Notes: generated from the sequence alone by a model not told the origin. Positions 11,723-23,800 are shown, numbered from the stretch's first letter. The stretch: 64,000 nt of DNA from Brachycybe producta (GCA_036925085.1 JAUPFP010000022.1:1-64000), one strand, 5' to 3'. Numbers and translations are program-made.

Positions 11723-12413
11723 GGCCTTGTTTCCATTGGTGCGAAAATTTTCGCAGTGTAAAAATTTCAACTGTTTAAAAATAACAGTGTTTACTATGGG
11801 GGGGAAGTGAGCTAATGCGCATGTCTAGTAGTTGGCCTAATATAACATCACCGATAGGAGAGAAAAGCCATTCAATATAACTGCCCTTGATTCCAAAAAA
11901 AACCACAAATATTCGCCAAAGAAGAGGTTGAAATTGATTCAACTTTTGTTTAAACCTTTTTTTTTGGTGAATATTTGTATTTTTTTTTTTTTTGCGTTTT
12001 TTCAGTCGCCATCTTTCTTTTTTTTTTTGCGTTTTTGTTGTGTTTTTTTCATCGATTTTTCTTCATTTTCTCATTGTTTCATATAAATTAATTTATTTTA
12101 ATTAGTTGTAGGATATATTTAACTATAGTTTTACAGAAAAATGACGCCATTTCGATGTAAATATTGATGAGAAACGGTAATTTATTGTTTTGTTAAAGCG
12201 GTACAACGAATGTGGTTTTCTCACTTCAATTGGCCTAACATAATGTACCAAACCATAATAGTAACTAAGCGGGGGCCACGTTTGTTCTGTTAGTCGCCGT
12301 CTCTTACTAATAGAAATGTATTAACACATTTTCTTCATAAAAAACACATTGTTATTTTTCAACAGTTGAAATTTCCAAAGAGTACAAATATTCGCCACAG
12401 TGGAAACAAGGCC
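11723..12413. mobile_element. PIF/Harbinger-like foldback element
   Basis: Ends GGCCTTGTTTCCATTGG and CAGTGGAAACAAGGCC, with longer complementary arms ('tttcaactgttaaaaata'-like on the left, 'tttttcaacagttgaaatt' on the right). Flanked by TAA at 11720-11722 and 12414-12416. The GGCC-type end with a 3-bp TAA duplication fits PIF/Harbinger MITEs. No transposase frame. Confidence 0.8.
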
Positions 12414-12416
12414 TAA

Positions 12417-13149
12417 AGTTTTTTTTTTTTAAAAAAGCCGAATAATTAATTAACTGTTTTTGATTTATTTCATCGTCTTTCAAAACGTAAACATTTAATA
12501 TAAGCGGTGTTTTATGATATTTCTGTTATTTTGTTAACGTCAAGACACTTCACCTCCTCCCGCTCCTCCCCTTCCTATTTTTCATCATTGATCCAACGTT
12601 GTTGACGAGGAAAAACTACAACAACAAAATGCATCTAAGTTCTCTCCAAGCATTGATTGAAATTTCACTATTTATAGCAACTGAAATATAGAAGACAAAA
12701 GGAAATCAAAATGCCAAAGAAAAACACGAAAACCTGTAGTTTTTTTTTTTTGTTTTGTAAAAAAAAAATATTTATTTCAATTTCAATTTCGTTTATAATG
12801 AATCTGCAATATGAGATATATGATGGTGGAAAAAAAGGGGGGAATTTGGATCAAAATGTCACATAATTTTATTAAATTATGTGGAAGTTTTGTGTTCAAG
12901 TGAATGAATGTCCCATTTAATTGTTTCTCTCGTTTTAGGCTTCCATCGTATTGCGTACACAGTAAATAATGAATTACAATCTGCAATAGAAAGATAACAT
13001 ACACAGGTCTATGTAAATGTCATAGTTTTAAAAAGCAAACAAAAACTCATGAACGGAACTGAGAGACCACTATGATTCACGAACTCTTCTTGACTTGAGA
13101 GAGCCAAACTGCGGAGCAAAAAATCGTCTTGTGAACCGCCGTCAGTGCC
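12417..13149. other. AT-rich intergenic DNA
   Basis: No supported gene. The 73-codon minus-strand frame at 12783-13004 has no recognisable feature. Confidence 0.4.
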
Positions 13150-13875
13150 AACTGTAGCTCATGAACTGATTTGAGTCAACTGTGACTCGTGAAGTTACAG
13201 TCGAGAGTCGACTGTGACTCGCGAAGTTACAGTCGAGAGTCGACTGTGACTCGCGAAGTTACAGTCGAGAGTCGACTGTGACTCGCGAAGTTACAGTCGA
13301 GAGTCGACTGTGACTCGCGAAGTTACAGTCGAGAGTCGGCTGTGACTCAGTCTCATGAACTTACAGTTGAGAGTCGGCTGTGACTCAGTCTCATGAACTT
13401 ACAGTTGAGAGTCGGCTGTGACTCAGTCTCATGAACTTACAGTTGAGAGTCGGCTGTGACTCAGTCTCATGAACTTACAGTTGAGAGTCGACTGTGACTC
13501 GCGAAGTTACAGTTGAGAGTCGACTGTGACTCGCGAAGTTACAGTTGAGAGTCGACTGTGACTCGCGAAGTTACAGTTGAGAGTCGACTGTGACTCGCGA
13601 AGTTACAGTTGAGAGCCAACTGTGGCTCAAGACCTTCGTTGAGAGCCAGCTGTGGCTCAAGACCTTCGTTGAGAGCCAGCTGTGGCTCATGAAGTTAGTT
13701 GGGAGACAACTTGTGGCTCGTGAAGTTAGTTGAGAGACGACTCTGACTCATGAAGTTAGTTGAGAGACGACTGTGACTCAAGACCTTCGTTGAGAGCCGA
13801 CTGTGGCACAAGACGTTCGTTGAGAGCAAACTGTGGCTCATAAATTAGGTTGAGAGGCAAGGGTGGTTCATGAAC
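13150..13875. repeat. ~32-bp minisatellite
   Basis: Repeating 'gagagtcgactgtgactcg' and 'cgaagttacagt' units from about 13195 to 13610, with a shorter 'gagagccagctgtggctca' variant to 13870. Higher-order blocks are visible: 'gcgaagtt' units, then four 'cagtctcatgaactt' units, then 'gcgaagtt' again. Confidence 0.88.
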
Positions 13876-14587
13876 TGAGTTACGAACGAGATTGAGAGCC
13901 ATTTGTGTCGTTCACAACGAGCCTGATTACCTTAGTAAATAACCCAGTTTTGTGCGCTAACGAAAAACCGAAATGTTGCTGGCTATAACGAACAAACCAA
14001 AAAAAAAACACACAATTTAAAACTGATTCAACATCATCTAATTAAAAGAAGATATTTTCTCCTAAAATGCTACCTCATAGTGTATTCATTTCAATGGCAT
14101 TTAGTTCTTCTTCTTCGTCTGGTTTCTCTCTGATTTTGGATGTCATGAATGACAAAAGCAGATGTTGAAATCTATTGTTTTCAAGTTAATTGAAACGGAA
14201 ATGATCTTCCTTAGTTGTCAAAGTTGTCTCTTCTTTCATCTAAACGGTTTCTAAGAGAGAAAAAAAGGTTTTTAAAGGTTCATTTAAATGTCATTCATTA
14301 AGTGAGGCGTACGCAATCAATTGTTATAACAATGGATTGTTATAAAAAATGAACTGCGAAATGATTTGCATAAATTATCTATGGTGCAAACTAGACAACA
14401 ACAACAACAACAAAAAGGAAACTTGGCACTTGAAACTCGAATCCTCGCAACAGGGTTCCAAACACAAAAAGCTGTTAAAGGGTGATTCAGTCGAGTTGTA
14501 GTTTCAAATGCCAAGTTTTTCTTCTTAAAATTGAAGAGTGAAAATTGCAATTTTTGATGTTATATATTTTGAAATTTGTGTCTTTAG
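13876..14587. other. Intronic or 5' flanking DNA of the cobalamin-binding-like gene
   Basis: Just upstream of the first recognised exon. Holds an imperfect palindrome at about 14420-14522 ('aaacttggcacttgaaact' / 'agtttcaaatgccaagttt'), whose end motif recurs near 57785-57920. I could not find the missing N-terminal exons here. Confidence 0.4.
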
Positions 14588-17500
14588 ATACCCTCGCAAT
14601 GACCGTGTTGGCCATGACTTGCGTCGTAAGAGAACATCACAACCGTAACCTCGTCAGTTATCTTCGAAAACCCATCAAGAGGCTAAAGAAGTTGCAGCAT
14701 GAGGATGGAAGTTTTGGAAACATTCATACGAGTGCTCTCGCAACACAGGTGAGTGTGTGTCACTAGTTTCACTGATACTGATGTGTCGTGAGACACACAC
14801 ACAGGATAGACATTGAGAGCTGTGTGGAGGGGGGGTGCCCTCTTAATGAGTGATAAGACTGAAACATTGAGATCCGAAACAGAGAGTGACACGTTGAGAG
14901 TGAATCATGGATATTTGGATTATAACAGGTATTGAGAGTGAATTGCAGATGTTGATTGTGAACTGCAGACGTTGAGAGTGAACTGCAGACGTTGAGAGTG
15001 AACTGCAGACGTTGAGAGTGAACTGCAGACGTTGAGAGTGAACTGCAGCCGTTGAGGGTGAACTGCAGACGTTGAGGGTGAATTGCAGACGTTGAGAGGG
15101 AATTGCAGACGTTGAGAGGGAATTGCAGACGTTGAGAGTGAACTGCAGACGTTGAGAGTGAACTGCAGACGTTGAGAGTGAACTGCAGACGTTGAGAGTG
15201 AACTGCAGCCGTTGAGGGTGAACTGCAGACGTTGAGGGTGAACTGCAGACGTTGAGAGTGAATTGCAGACGTTGAGAGTGAATTGCAGACGTTGAGAGGG
15301 AATTGCAGACGTTGAGAGGGAACTGCAGACGTTGAGAGGGAACTGCAGACGTTGAGAGGGAACTGCAGACGTTGAGAGGGAACTGCAGACGTTGAGAGGG
15401 AACTGCAGACGTTGAGAGGGAACTGCAGACGTTGAGAGGGAACTGCAGACGTTGAGAGGGAACTGCAGACGTTGAGAGGGAACTGCAGACGTTGAGAGGG
15501 AACTGCAGACGTTGAGAGGGAACTGCAGACGTTGAGAGGGAATTGCAGACGCTGAGAGTAAGTCGCAACCATTGAGTGGGCACAATAGACATGTGAGAGT
15601 GAATCACTAACATTGAGAGTTAAACACGGACATTGAGAGTAAATTTCAACCATTCAGAGGAAAAGTCTGCAGAACAAACAGACCATTTTTTGACCACTTT
15701 TCGACTGCAAAAGGAAGTCGCGTTGTCGCCAAAGTCGACCACTTTTGAGTCTTTCCATAGAAAATACGTTAGCAAGCGACTTCATTTTACAGTCAAGAAG
15801 TGGTCTGTATACCGAGGCTCTTAATTTACAAACATAGAGAGTGAATCACTTGACATTGAAAGTGAAACACGAGCGTTGAGAGTGAATTTGAAATTCAATT
15901 GTTCCATTTTCCTATTAAATGTACTTTAGGCCCTGTTGTCTGCGGCCGAAGATCATCCCGATTGGAATTTAACGAAAGCATTGGATTACTTTCTTAAAGA
16001 ACAACAACCCGATGGTTCCTTTGGAAACCTGTTGGCGACTCTTACTGTTCTCCCAGTTCTAGCCGGACATTCTTATAGCCATTTACTGAACGCAACCTGT
16101 AGAGAGGAAGAGCAACCACCGCTACTTGCAGAGAACGTAGTGGTCACTGCTGGTCAGCTTGCCGAATATATTCAGCGGGATCGCGCTCAGAATCTAGTTA
16201 TGTCTTTTTCATTTTTATTGTTTCTTTTCTTTTAAAAGAAGCTGGACATACGATTCTACAAGCGAAACCCGGTATCGGCGGCGTTTCCGTTCCGATCGTT
16301 CCTTCGGCTTCACCTGAACCGAAACTGGTGACCGTCAGATATTCACTTTGGATCGGTAACAACATCACCGAGAACCATACTCTTCCCATTACGGTGGCGG
16401 CCAACACTTCGTTTTACGAGATAATGAAAGTGGCGGCCGAGGAGAACGAGAAATTCGAGTGAGATCACGATTCTCGTTGTGGCTTTTTTTGTTGTTGTTT
16501 TAAGGTGTGATCAATAGATTTTTATTAGAATTGCAAATGATGCCACTAGATGGAGTTGCATGAATTCACGTGGCCACGCCCTTAGATCTCAATGGACGTG
16601 GCTAAGTTCAAGAAGCGAACTTACCTGTACTAGTATGGTAGGTTTTTAAAAGTATTAATTAAACAAAACTGATTGTCTTTTCGAAACTTGATGAATAAAT
16701 GGAGCGAGTGAACCCTTTTTTGTGACGATCTGTTCGGTAATAATCGTTTTATGACAGTTTTAAAATGGCGATAACAGCAAAAACTAAAAATCGGCTTTTT
16801 AAAACTGTTATTAAATAACTAGTGGGGTAAACTGTCATAAATGACGGGAGCCAAATTCACAGGCAATTGTGCCCAGCATTAGAATTTCTTTTCCTCCGCC
16901 CTTTTATGACGTCAGACCAAGTAACAAACTAATTAGAAACTGATGACGTTCATAACAGGGCTGAGCAAAAGAAATTCTAATGCTGGGCACAATTGCCTGT
17001 GATAAATTCTAGTTTAATTTTGCTACTATTCCCCTCTTCTTTTTATATTTGAAAGAGAAAATGAGATTTTCATTTTCTCTGGTGTGCGCATGCGCGTCGT
17101 TTGTTCTTTTTTTTTTTTACTCCTTTCATTTCAATTTCAGTCACCCCTCCCACTTTTTTCCCCTCCACGTTTCTCTCTCCCCCCTTACACTTTCCAACCT
17201 TTTCCCCCTCTCCAATTTAATATCAATGGGGATTGTGCAACATATAGTTGACCTTGAGAAAAAAGCGGTTCATTTATTCAAATTTATTTAAATTTGAATA
17301 AATGAACCGCTTTTTTTCTCAGCGTTAGATCACAGACATTAGGAAACACAGAAAGACGGGGCTTAATATATATATAATTATTTCCAAACAGGATCGTCAC
17401 AAAAAAGTGTTTACTCGCTTCATTTATTCATCAAGTTTCAAGAAGACAACGAGTTTTGTTTAATAAATGTTTTTAAAAACCTACATACTTGTAGCAGTAA

Positions 17501-19554
17501 ATTCGTACCTTTAACTAACTGTTTGTTTTTTTGTCACTTTACAACTTAATGGACACGTAGCGATGGTAACGCCACGTAAGGAGCTCAATATACAACTAAA
17601 AACCTAATGGTCACACCTTAATACACACGAGAAGGAGTTGAAATTGACCCGTTTTGACCCCTTTTTTTTGTCATTGATGAAGGTTTTCTGCTTCTCTGTG
17701 GCCTAATGGTCACTATGTCCACACTTTGGCCGGCCTCAAGGAAGATCGAAGTGAAAACCATTATTGGCTTCTCTGTCTTAATAACAATGGAATCGATAAA
17801 ACTGTCTTTGTGGACACAGGTCAGAACGAACTCACTAGAAGGGCAATTTCTAGTCTTATTTATTATTTAGCCTCTCGAACGAAAAGGTTCTTTTTTTTTT
17901 TTTTCGTTCCTTTTATTTGATTTTCTTATTTATTTTAAAGATTCAATCAACAAACAAAAAAAGTCATCTCTTTCGAAGTGCAAAAAATACAGATATATTC
18001 GAATGTGTTTTAGAAACTAGAAGGGTAGCTCAATTACTCGAGGGTATTTTTGTCATGTTGATTGATATCTTTCAAAATAAGCTATTTATAGATAAAAATT
18101 GTTAAAATAATGTTGTCGGCTAAAAGTTGGGTTATTTTAAAACGCTCCTAAAAAGCTTACTTTGAAAATACCAACATAAAATTGCCCTTAAGTGATTGCG
18201 GTTATCCTTCTAGTTTCTAAAACACTTTCTAGTTTCACTTAGTTTTGGCTTCTGAAAGTTTGAAAATCAGCTGTTCATAAAAATCATCTTAAAAATGGGA
18301 GCTAGCTACCCTTCTAGTTTCTAACATACTTTCAATTTCTACTTATACTTCCTATTTTGCAAATGGCTGCTTATAAACTATTAATAAGACTAGTAAGGGT
18401 AGCCCGTCCTAGGACGGTAAAATTCTTGTCAAAACATCGTCAAGATTTACCCAATAATTTCCTGTGTTTTGTCATCGTTTCTGTATCGTGTGCAGAATCT
18501 TCGGTATTTTGTCATTTTTTGCAGTTTTGTGTCTTCGGCGAACATTTGCCAAAAGTTCGGTGAACATTTGCCAAAAGTTCGGCGAACATTTGCCAAAAGT
18601 TCGGCGAACATTTGCCAAAAGTTCGGCGAACATTTGCCAAAAATTCGGCGAACATTCGCCAAAATGTGGCGAACATTCGTCAAAAATTCGGCGAACATTC
18701 GTCAAAAATTCGGCGAACACTCGTCAAAAATTCGGCGAACACTCGTCAAAAATTCGGCGAACACTCGTCAATAATGTGTCGAACACTCGTCAAAAATGTG
18801 GCGAACATTCGTCAAAAATGTGGCGAACATTCTGTCTTTCAGAAGAGAAAAAATAATACAAACTAGAAAGTGTTTTAAAAACTAGAAGGGCAGCTAGCTT
18901 CCTGTTGATTTATTTCAAAATGAACTTTTTTAGACTAAAGTTTAAAATAAAATATCGTCTGCTCAAAGTTGGATCCTTTTTCAAACTCACATAAAAAGCT
19001 CGTTTTTAAAGTTGTCAATTTTTCTCGGATTTTTCTGCAAATTATAAATTAAATGTTTCTTAATCTGTGGCCCCCATGAGCCAATTATGAAGTAACTAGC
19101 CCATTTAGACGAACCAATAATTTCTTTTTTCAATTGAAAAACACTAGTTAGAGGCTAGAACTCAGTAGTTGACAAGTGACAATAGTGACATCTAGCCTCT
19201 AACCAGGCTTTTATTTATTAGAAAAAGCATAATAGTTGCTAGGATGATGATTATTACTACTTCACAGTTGGCATTTGGGCAATAAATTGAGAAATATTTG
19301 CTTGATATATTATTGCATATAAATCCGAGCCTTAGAAATGAAAAACACATTCAAGTTTCTCTTCATTTTTCACCTGAAAGCCAGAATAATTAAGAGTTCG
19401 AGAGGCCTTTAATTAAAACCACCTTAAGTCATTTTTCTACTAAATAAGTATATTTTTTTTTTATTTACTCTTTCATTTTTTTGTATTTTTAGGTGTTGAC
19501 GATTATTATCCACAGGACAATGACAACATAGTGTTTTGGTTTAAAAAAATCTAA
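14588..19554 (+). CDS. Cobalamin-binding protein-like (transcobalamin/intrinsic factor family), 3' part of gene
   Basis: Five exons with consistent phases: 14588-14748, 15930-16152, 16239-16458, 17683-17819, 19493-19554 (TAA). They give 266 residues, matching the C-terminal half of transcobalamin/intrinsic factor (usually about 400-430 aa). These are secreted vitamin B12 carriers made of an alpha/alpha barrel plus a C-terminal beta domain. Exon 1 reads DTLAMTVLAMTC, as in the family's 'DTGA-ATLALTC' helix. Exons 1 and 2 each have a 'DGSFGN' turn. Exons 3-5 form the DUF4430-type beta domain, with 'VTVRYSLWIGNN', 'HYVHTLAGLKED', 'HYWLLCLNNNG' and the final 'GVDDYYP...NIVFWFK'. The 16152 donor (GGTCAGC) was chosen for phase and is the weakest boundary. 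Signal peptide and N-terminal barrel exons were not found, so the 5' end may lie in the preceding repeats or outside the window. Family assignment is firm; the exact subtype is not. Confidence 0.85.
14928..15560. repeat. 20-bp minisatellite inside intron 1
   Basis: About 31 tandem 'gttgagagtgaactgcagac' units, each with a PstI-type CTGCAG or a TTGCAG variant. Units are 'gagagtg' in the left half and almost uniformly 'gagaggg' from 15290 rightward. Because 20 is not a multiple of 3 and the unit has no stop on the minus strand, all three minus frames stay open for 220-294 codons. These are not genes. They read as the same 20-residue repeat in three registers. Confidence 0.92.
16859..17000. mobile_element. 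Mutator-like MITE, 'GCCCAGCA' subfamily
   Basis: ACAGGCAATTGTGCCCAGC ... GGGCACAATTGCCTGT, with imperfect 9-bp flanks GCCAAATTC / GATAAATTC. It shares the ACAGGCA terminus and the 'tgacgtcaga' centre with the 9805 family but has a different inner arm. It lies in intron 3 of the cobalamin-binding-like gene. Confidence 0.75.
17090..17325. repeat. Dispersed repeat with terminal palindrome (copy 1)
   Basis: The pyrimidine-rich block ('ctccacgtttctctc', 'acactttccaacc') and the tail 'gtgcaacatatagttgacc' recur at 40.74-40.97 kb. This copy ends in a long hairpin: 'gagaaaaaagcggttcattt' (from 17258) against its inverse ending at 17320. Class unknown. Confidence 0.7.
17990..18285. mobile_element. 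F1 MITE copy in intron 4
   Basis: Both arms present ('gaaactagaagggtagctc' near 18013; 'tctagtttctaaaacactt' near 18210) and the outer 'gaaaatcagctgttcat' end. Confidence 0.8.
18535..18838. repeat. 22-bp minisatellite in intron 4
   Basis: About 13 units of 'aacatttgccaaaagttcgg' plus 'cg', drifting to 'aacattcgtcaaaaattcgg' rightward. All frames on both strands are open for 80-130 codons, giving artefactual 'NICQKFGEHLPK'-type open frames. Flanked immediately by F1 copies. Confidence 0.9.
18865..19432. mobile_element. F1 copy split by an F2 insertion
   Basis: F1 left arm and centre run from 18865 to about 19025. An F2 element (about 19030-19335; 'tctcggatttttctgcaa' to 'cataaaaatccgagcc'-like) follows. 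F1 resumes at about 19340 with 'cacattcaagtttctcttc' and ends 'aaaaccaccttaag' at about 19428. F2 therefore moved after F1. Confidence 0.8.
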
Positions 19555-20603
19555 GAAGCGGATAAAAAATCTTCAAAAGAAAAAACAAAAAAGTAAGATT
19601 TAGACCCAAAAAAAAAAAAACTAGAAAACAAATTGGACGAAAAAAAAAGAAGAAAAATATTTAAAAAAAAAAATCGAATGGAGAGAGAGAGGTTAAATTA
19701 TTATCGACGATATCTATTGAAGTGATCGACACCATGATATTGATATCTCAATATTTCAATATTATACAAATTTAAATGCGAGATAATAAATTTAATAAAA
19801 TCCAAATTAAGTCGAACATGGATAAATATCTGAGATTATAGGACTTATAATTTAAAAAAAGAAGAAATATCGATTATAACGATCATTTTAAATTATATCG
19901 ATTCGATAGATAACAAATATCTGGATAAGTGGTTTTGTTTTAAAAAAAAAAAAAATAAGCTTAATTTTAAGAAAAATTTATTCCGATTATTAATTTTAGA
20001 ATTTAATTATTACATAAGATTAAAAAAAAATAAAGCAGCTTTGCAAAACCAAAAATATGCAAATTAAGGTAAAATTACTATAAAACTTATATATAATAGC
20101 AGAAATTTCAAAGTTTAACAAAAACAAAAATGGCTTCTCAAAGGCCCCCTACAGCACCATATAACATTTTTTTTTGCAGTGCAAGCGAAATTATAATTTA
20201 ATTTATAAACAATGAATTATAGACGATTTAATTCGAAATAGCTCTGAGTTGTCAAACAAAGTAGAAGAAAAAAATGACTGTTATTTGTATTTATTTATTT
20301 ATAAATTATAATTATTATCGATATGTATATCGATATATAGAAGACCTCCCCCCTCCCCCAATCAATCGATCAATTTTGGGGAAAAAATTTTTTGACATGT
20401 GACGTCACAGCCACGCCTACATTGTTTATTATTAACGATCACAGCAGCTGGCGTTGTGTGGACCAAAAAAAATAAAGGGAAAAAAAAACCCTCATTGTAT
20501 AGAAACGTAAAATAACTATCCAAAAATGGAGATTTCGGTGGCTCAACAGTAATTTCTGTAGGTTTAAAGAAATTCGAAAGTGTGTTAGAGACTAGACTAG
20601 AAA
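19555..20603. other. AT-rich 3' flank of the cobalamin-binding-like gene
   Basis: Possible polyadenylation signals AATAAA lie at about 19786 and 19795. The rest is A-rich low-complexity DNA with one TGACGTCA motif near 20401. No further gene found. Confidence 0.45.
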
Positions 20604-20903
20604 AAAAGTACGATTTTTATGCAATATTAAGCAAATTTTTCTTTAATTTGTGGCCCATGTGCCAATTGTGAAGTAATCATCATTAGAGAAACCATAATAA
20701 TGCTTTTTCTAATCAAGAAGGCTGGTTAGAGGCTAGATGTATGGTTACTATGAATTGTCAACTAGAAATTTCTAGCCTCTAATCAGTGTTTTTGATTGAA
20801 AGAATCCATAATTGTTGATATAAACGGGATTATTTCTTCACAATTGACCCTGGGCCACGCATTGAGAATCATTTGCTTGATAATTGCATAAGAATCGGAG
20901 CCG
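20604..20903. mobile_element. F2 MITE copy
   Basis: 'tacgatttttatgcaatatt' to 'cataagaatcggagccgta', with the 'ggttagaggctagatgt' core. Confidence 0.78.
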
Positions 20904-21869
20904 TACTTTATGCATTGAGAAAATCGTTAAAAATAAACAATTACCACATTTTATGGCAACAATGCATTTCGAATGCTGAAATTGGACTCTTGTCCCGCTG
21001 CCACAGGCTTTCTTTACTGCTTGTGGAGTGATTTTTCAAATTGTTATTTAAATTGAACAAATTTAATGTTTTATTCTAAATGAAAATAAAACAAATTATA
21101 TTTTTTAATGTTCAAAATGCGTTCAGTTTTTAAGCTTTCTTTTAACGTTGCTTGAAGAACTTGCTATGTATGAGGCGCCGTTTGCGTCTTTATATCATTA
21201 AGATTGGTATTAAAATGTAAAAACGCGTCTTGAACGTAAAGAAACTTGAACCTGTTTTAGAAACTAGAAGTGCGGCTGAATCATTTAAGAGTATTTACAC
21301 GTTGATATCTTTCAAAATAAACTTTTTATGTGAGATTGAAAATAACTCATTTAAGCTGGCGATATTTTTTTAAATTTTTGTCTATGAAATCATTAAAAAG
21401 TTTATTTTGAAAGATATCAATATGTGTGAATACGTTTAAATGATTGAGCTGCCCTTCTAGTTTTCTAAAAACACTTTCTAGTTTTATCCTATAATACGAA
21501 TAATTCGATAAATTAAATATTCTAAAAATTTGGCCTATTATTTTTTTTAATATAAATGGCAAATCGTAAATAGCAGGCACCTCTAAGCTGCTTCAAAAGC
21601 GCTTTAAAAATGAACATGTCCATTTTCTAACAAACTTGAATTAAAATTTCAACATTGTACATGTAGATAATAAATTAATAATAAATGAGCCGATGTAAAA
21701 AGCGGTTGTTTAACCGATGAGTTTAAAACGTACGGTGCTGATGGGTTGAAACTTCGTTTTTTTTAAAAAAATATTACTGATGAGCCACCGGTTAAAAAAA
21801 AAGGTCACAACAGGTCCAACAGATAAAAGTGAATTAATATCGTGACGTCACCTGCCTTTTCATTATGTT
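20904..21869. other. Intergenic DNA with an F1 copy at 21245-21490
   Basis: The F1 copy has both arms ('gaaactagaagtgcggctg' and 'tgcccttctagttttct'). Near 21170 the motif 'tatgaggcgccgttt' matches the terminus of the foldback element at 24.44-24.98 kb, so it is probably a fragment of that family. No gene. Confidence 0.6.
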
Positions 21870-21992
21870 TTATAATCTGCACATTCCTTTACTCATCGAT
21901 TTATCCAGTGGTGTCATGTCATATTCATATAATTCTTTGAATATGACGACATAATTTTTGGATAAATCGATGAATAAAAGAATGTGCAGAAT
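21870..21992. mobile_element. Small foldback element
   Basis: Arms 'cattcctttactcatcgatt' and 'aatcgatgaataaaagaatg' pair, followed by 'tttatcca'/'tggataaa' and the inner 'tcatattcatataattc'/'tgaatatgacgac'. Confidence 0.65.
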
Positions 21993-22399
21993 ATATATAT
22001 GTATAGGATCAATGCTGCGCGAACGTTTATTATTATTCACACTACTACGTGGTGCTATTTTGTGACGACACAAAGAAGCGCTACGAAGTGGTTGACGCGT
22101 CTTGCCTCACACGGAACCCCATTGAAAACAATGGCATGCTGTCATTGCAGGTCACTGGTATGTCTTTGATAGTCACTGACAAACAGGCGGTGGTCGCCAC
22201 TTGTGGCCAGACTCAACTACTTATAGCCACTTCAGTGCAAAAAAAAATATTTTGCAGTGGCTCGTGTGAACACTTGATTCTATTCAATGGTCTACTGAAA
22301 ACGACCACTTTATGTGGCGCCACAAAGTGGTTCGTGTGATGCAGGTCTTAAAATTCCTAGTGCGCAATTTTGACAAAATTTACATTTTCAGAAGCAACA
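21993..22399. other. Unclassified sequence with open frames, no supported gene
   Basis: Plus-strand frames of 61 and 96 codons overlap here. The sequence is rich in 'gtggcgcca'/'cactttatgtgg' inverted motifs, which points to a non-coding element rather than an exon. Confidence 0.35.
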
Positions 22400-22625
22400 G
22401 AAAAAAAAATTAAGTGTTTTAAAAACTAGAATAGCAATCCATATTATGCCATAAAATTTCAGTTTGAGAAGAAAAAAGATGAAAATAATTTTAAATGTAA
22501 AAAAAAACAAAATGGATTATTTTCTAACTGCTTTAAAACGTTTATTTTAAAAGATATCGAGAAATAAAGTTGATCAGCATAATCGGCCACTATTCTAGTT
22601 TTAAAAAAACATATTGAATTTTATC
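22400..22625. mobile_element. F1 MITE copy
   Basis: 'ttttaaaaactagaatagc' on the left and 'ctattctagttttaaaaaa' on the right, with 'aaacgtttattttaaaagat' inside. Confidence 0.7.
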
Positions 22626-23639
22626 AATAATATTTGTTCTCGAAAAAGTTGGCGCGCCCCAGGTGTATAATATGTTACCGCTATAGTGGAATATTAGGCA
22701 TTCTGTACAATTACTTCCAATCTGCAAAATGCAAAATTTAGACAATGTGAAAAAAAAACCTAAAACAACAACATAATGTACAAAATGTCATAACAGTATT
22801 TAAGTTTTGTTGTTGATACAGGCATTCTAAATATTGCCTGAAATGCTAGCAAATGTGGCTATCAAATTTGATGATTTTGTACATTGGCTAGTGAGTCTAT
22901 AGAATGGCTGATTTCAATTTTGGTGGCGACATACATACATACATAAAAAAAACATTCACACCAGAAATTCAAGAAGATAACAATGCAATTGAAAGTCAAC
23001 TTGAACCCTCTGAACAAGGTTCAGACAAATAGAAAAACCTTGTTTTATTGAGTAGAAGAACCCTGCTTAGAGGGTTAAGTTTAGCTTCATGTCCTATGTT
23101 TTATTATTGAATTTGTGTCTTAAGCCGCAGTTAAGTATGAACATTCAAGGTCATTGCCACGTGGACGTGTACTGTTCGATAAAGTAGGATTATGGTCATA
23201 ATTAACAGTGGCTTAATTAAGTATTCATTCTGCCATTTTATTACTCTGGGTGGTTTTGTGTAATAAGAAAACGACTTTGTTTAGCTATAGAGTGGTTATA
23301 AAAAATAGCCTCAAAACACCCCTTACACAGTGTCTAGGACCTATGAAAAATAAAATGTAATATATTGGAATTCAGGAATAATTAAGAAAGTTTTCAAAGT
23401 CAATACATTTTAAGGTATCATTCAAAATAGGAACTGCTAGCCTTCAAACAAAGCCTGTTGTTATATACATTAGGTTGCACTGAAGGCGCAAAACGGTTAG
23501 GTTTATTTAATACATTTACATAATTTGTGACAAATGCGCCTAGGGCCTACTAGAGTCTTAATGAGACCCTGTGTGTTTGAGACTATTTTTACAACCAATC
23601 AAAATTGTTTTCCGAATGTAGCATAAAAGCTCTGGGTAT
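22626..23639. other. Intergenic DNA
   Basis: No gene recognised. It contains an imperfect inverted pair around 22985-23085 ('caacttgaaccctctgaac' / 'agagggttaagtttagct'). Confidence 0.35.
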
Positions 23640-23800
23640 CTCAATTCGTCAAATATTCCCGCGCAATGACAATTACTGTGTAGTGACGTCAAAATAACGT
23701 CACAGCCAGCTGTGCGTTGTGATACAGGGAGTTGGCTGTGACGTCATTTTGACGTCACTATATCGTATTACCATTCGTGCTGGCCTTTGACGTGTTGAGA
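23640..23800. mobile_element. Palindromic element rich in TGACGTCA motifs
   Basis: 'cccgcgcaatgacaattac' to 'gtattaccattcgtgctgg' are imperfect inverses, and the arms contain 'agtgacgtcaaaataacgtc' / 'gacgtcattttgacgtcact'. It resembles the insert at about 59872-59998. TGACGTCA is the CREB/ATF site in animals; whether it functions here is unknown. Confidence 0.6.

Noticed and set aside
14769-15653. Three long minus-strand open frames (221-294 codons)
   Set aside because: They are the same 20-bp minisatellite read in three frames, inside an intron of a plus-strand gene; no start context, no domain.
18447-18866. Overlapping open frames on both strands with 'FGEHLPK'-type repeats
   Set aside because: A 22-bp minisatellite lacks stops in every frame; not genes.
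21984-22339. Plus-strand coding gene (61 and 96 codons)
   Set aside because: Two overlapping frames over an inverted-motif-rich stretch with no homology I can recognise; more likely element-derived.
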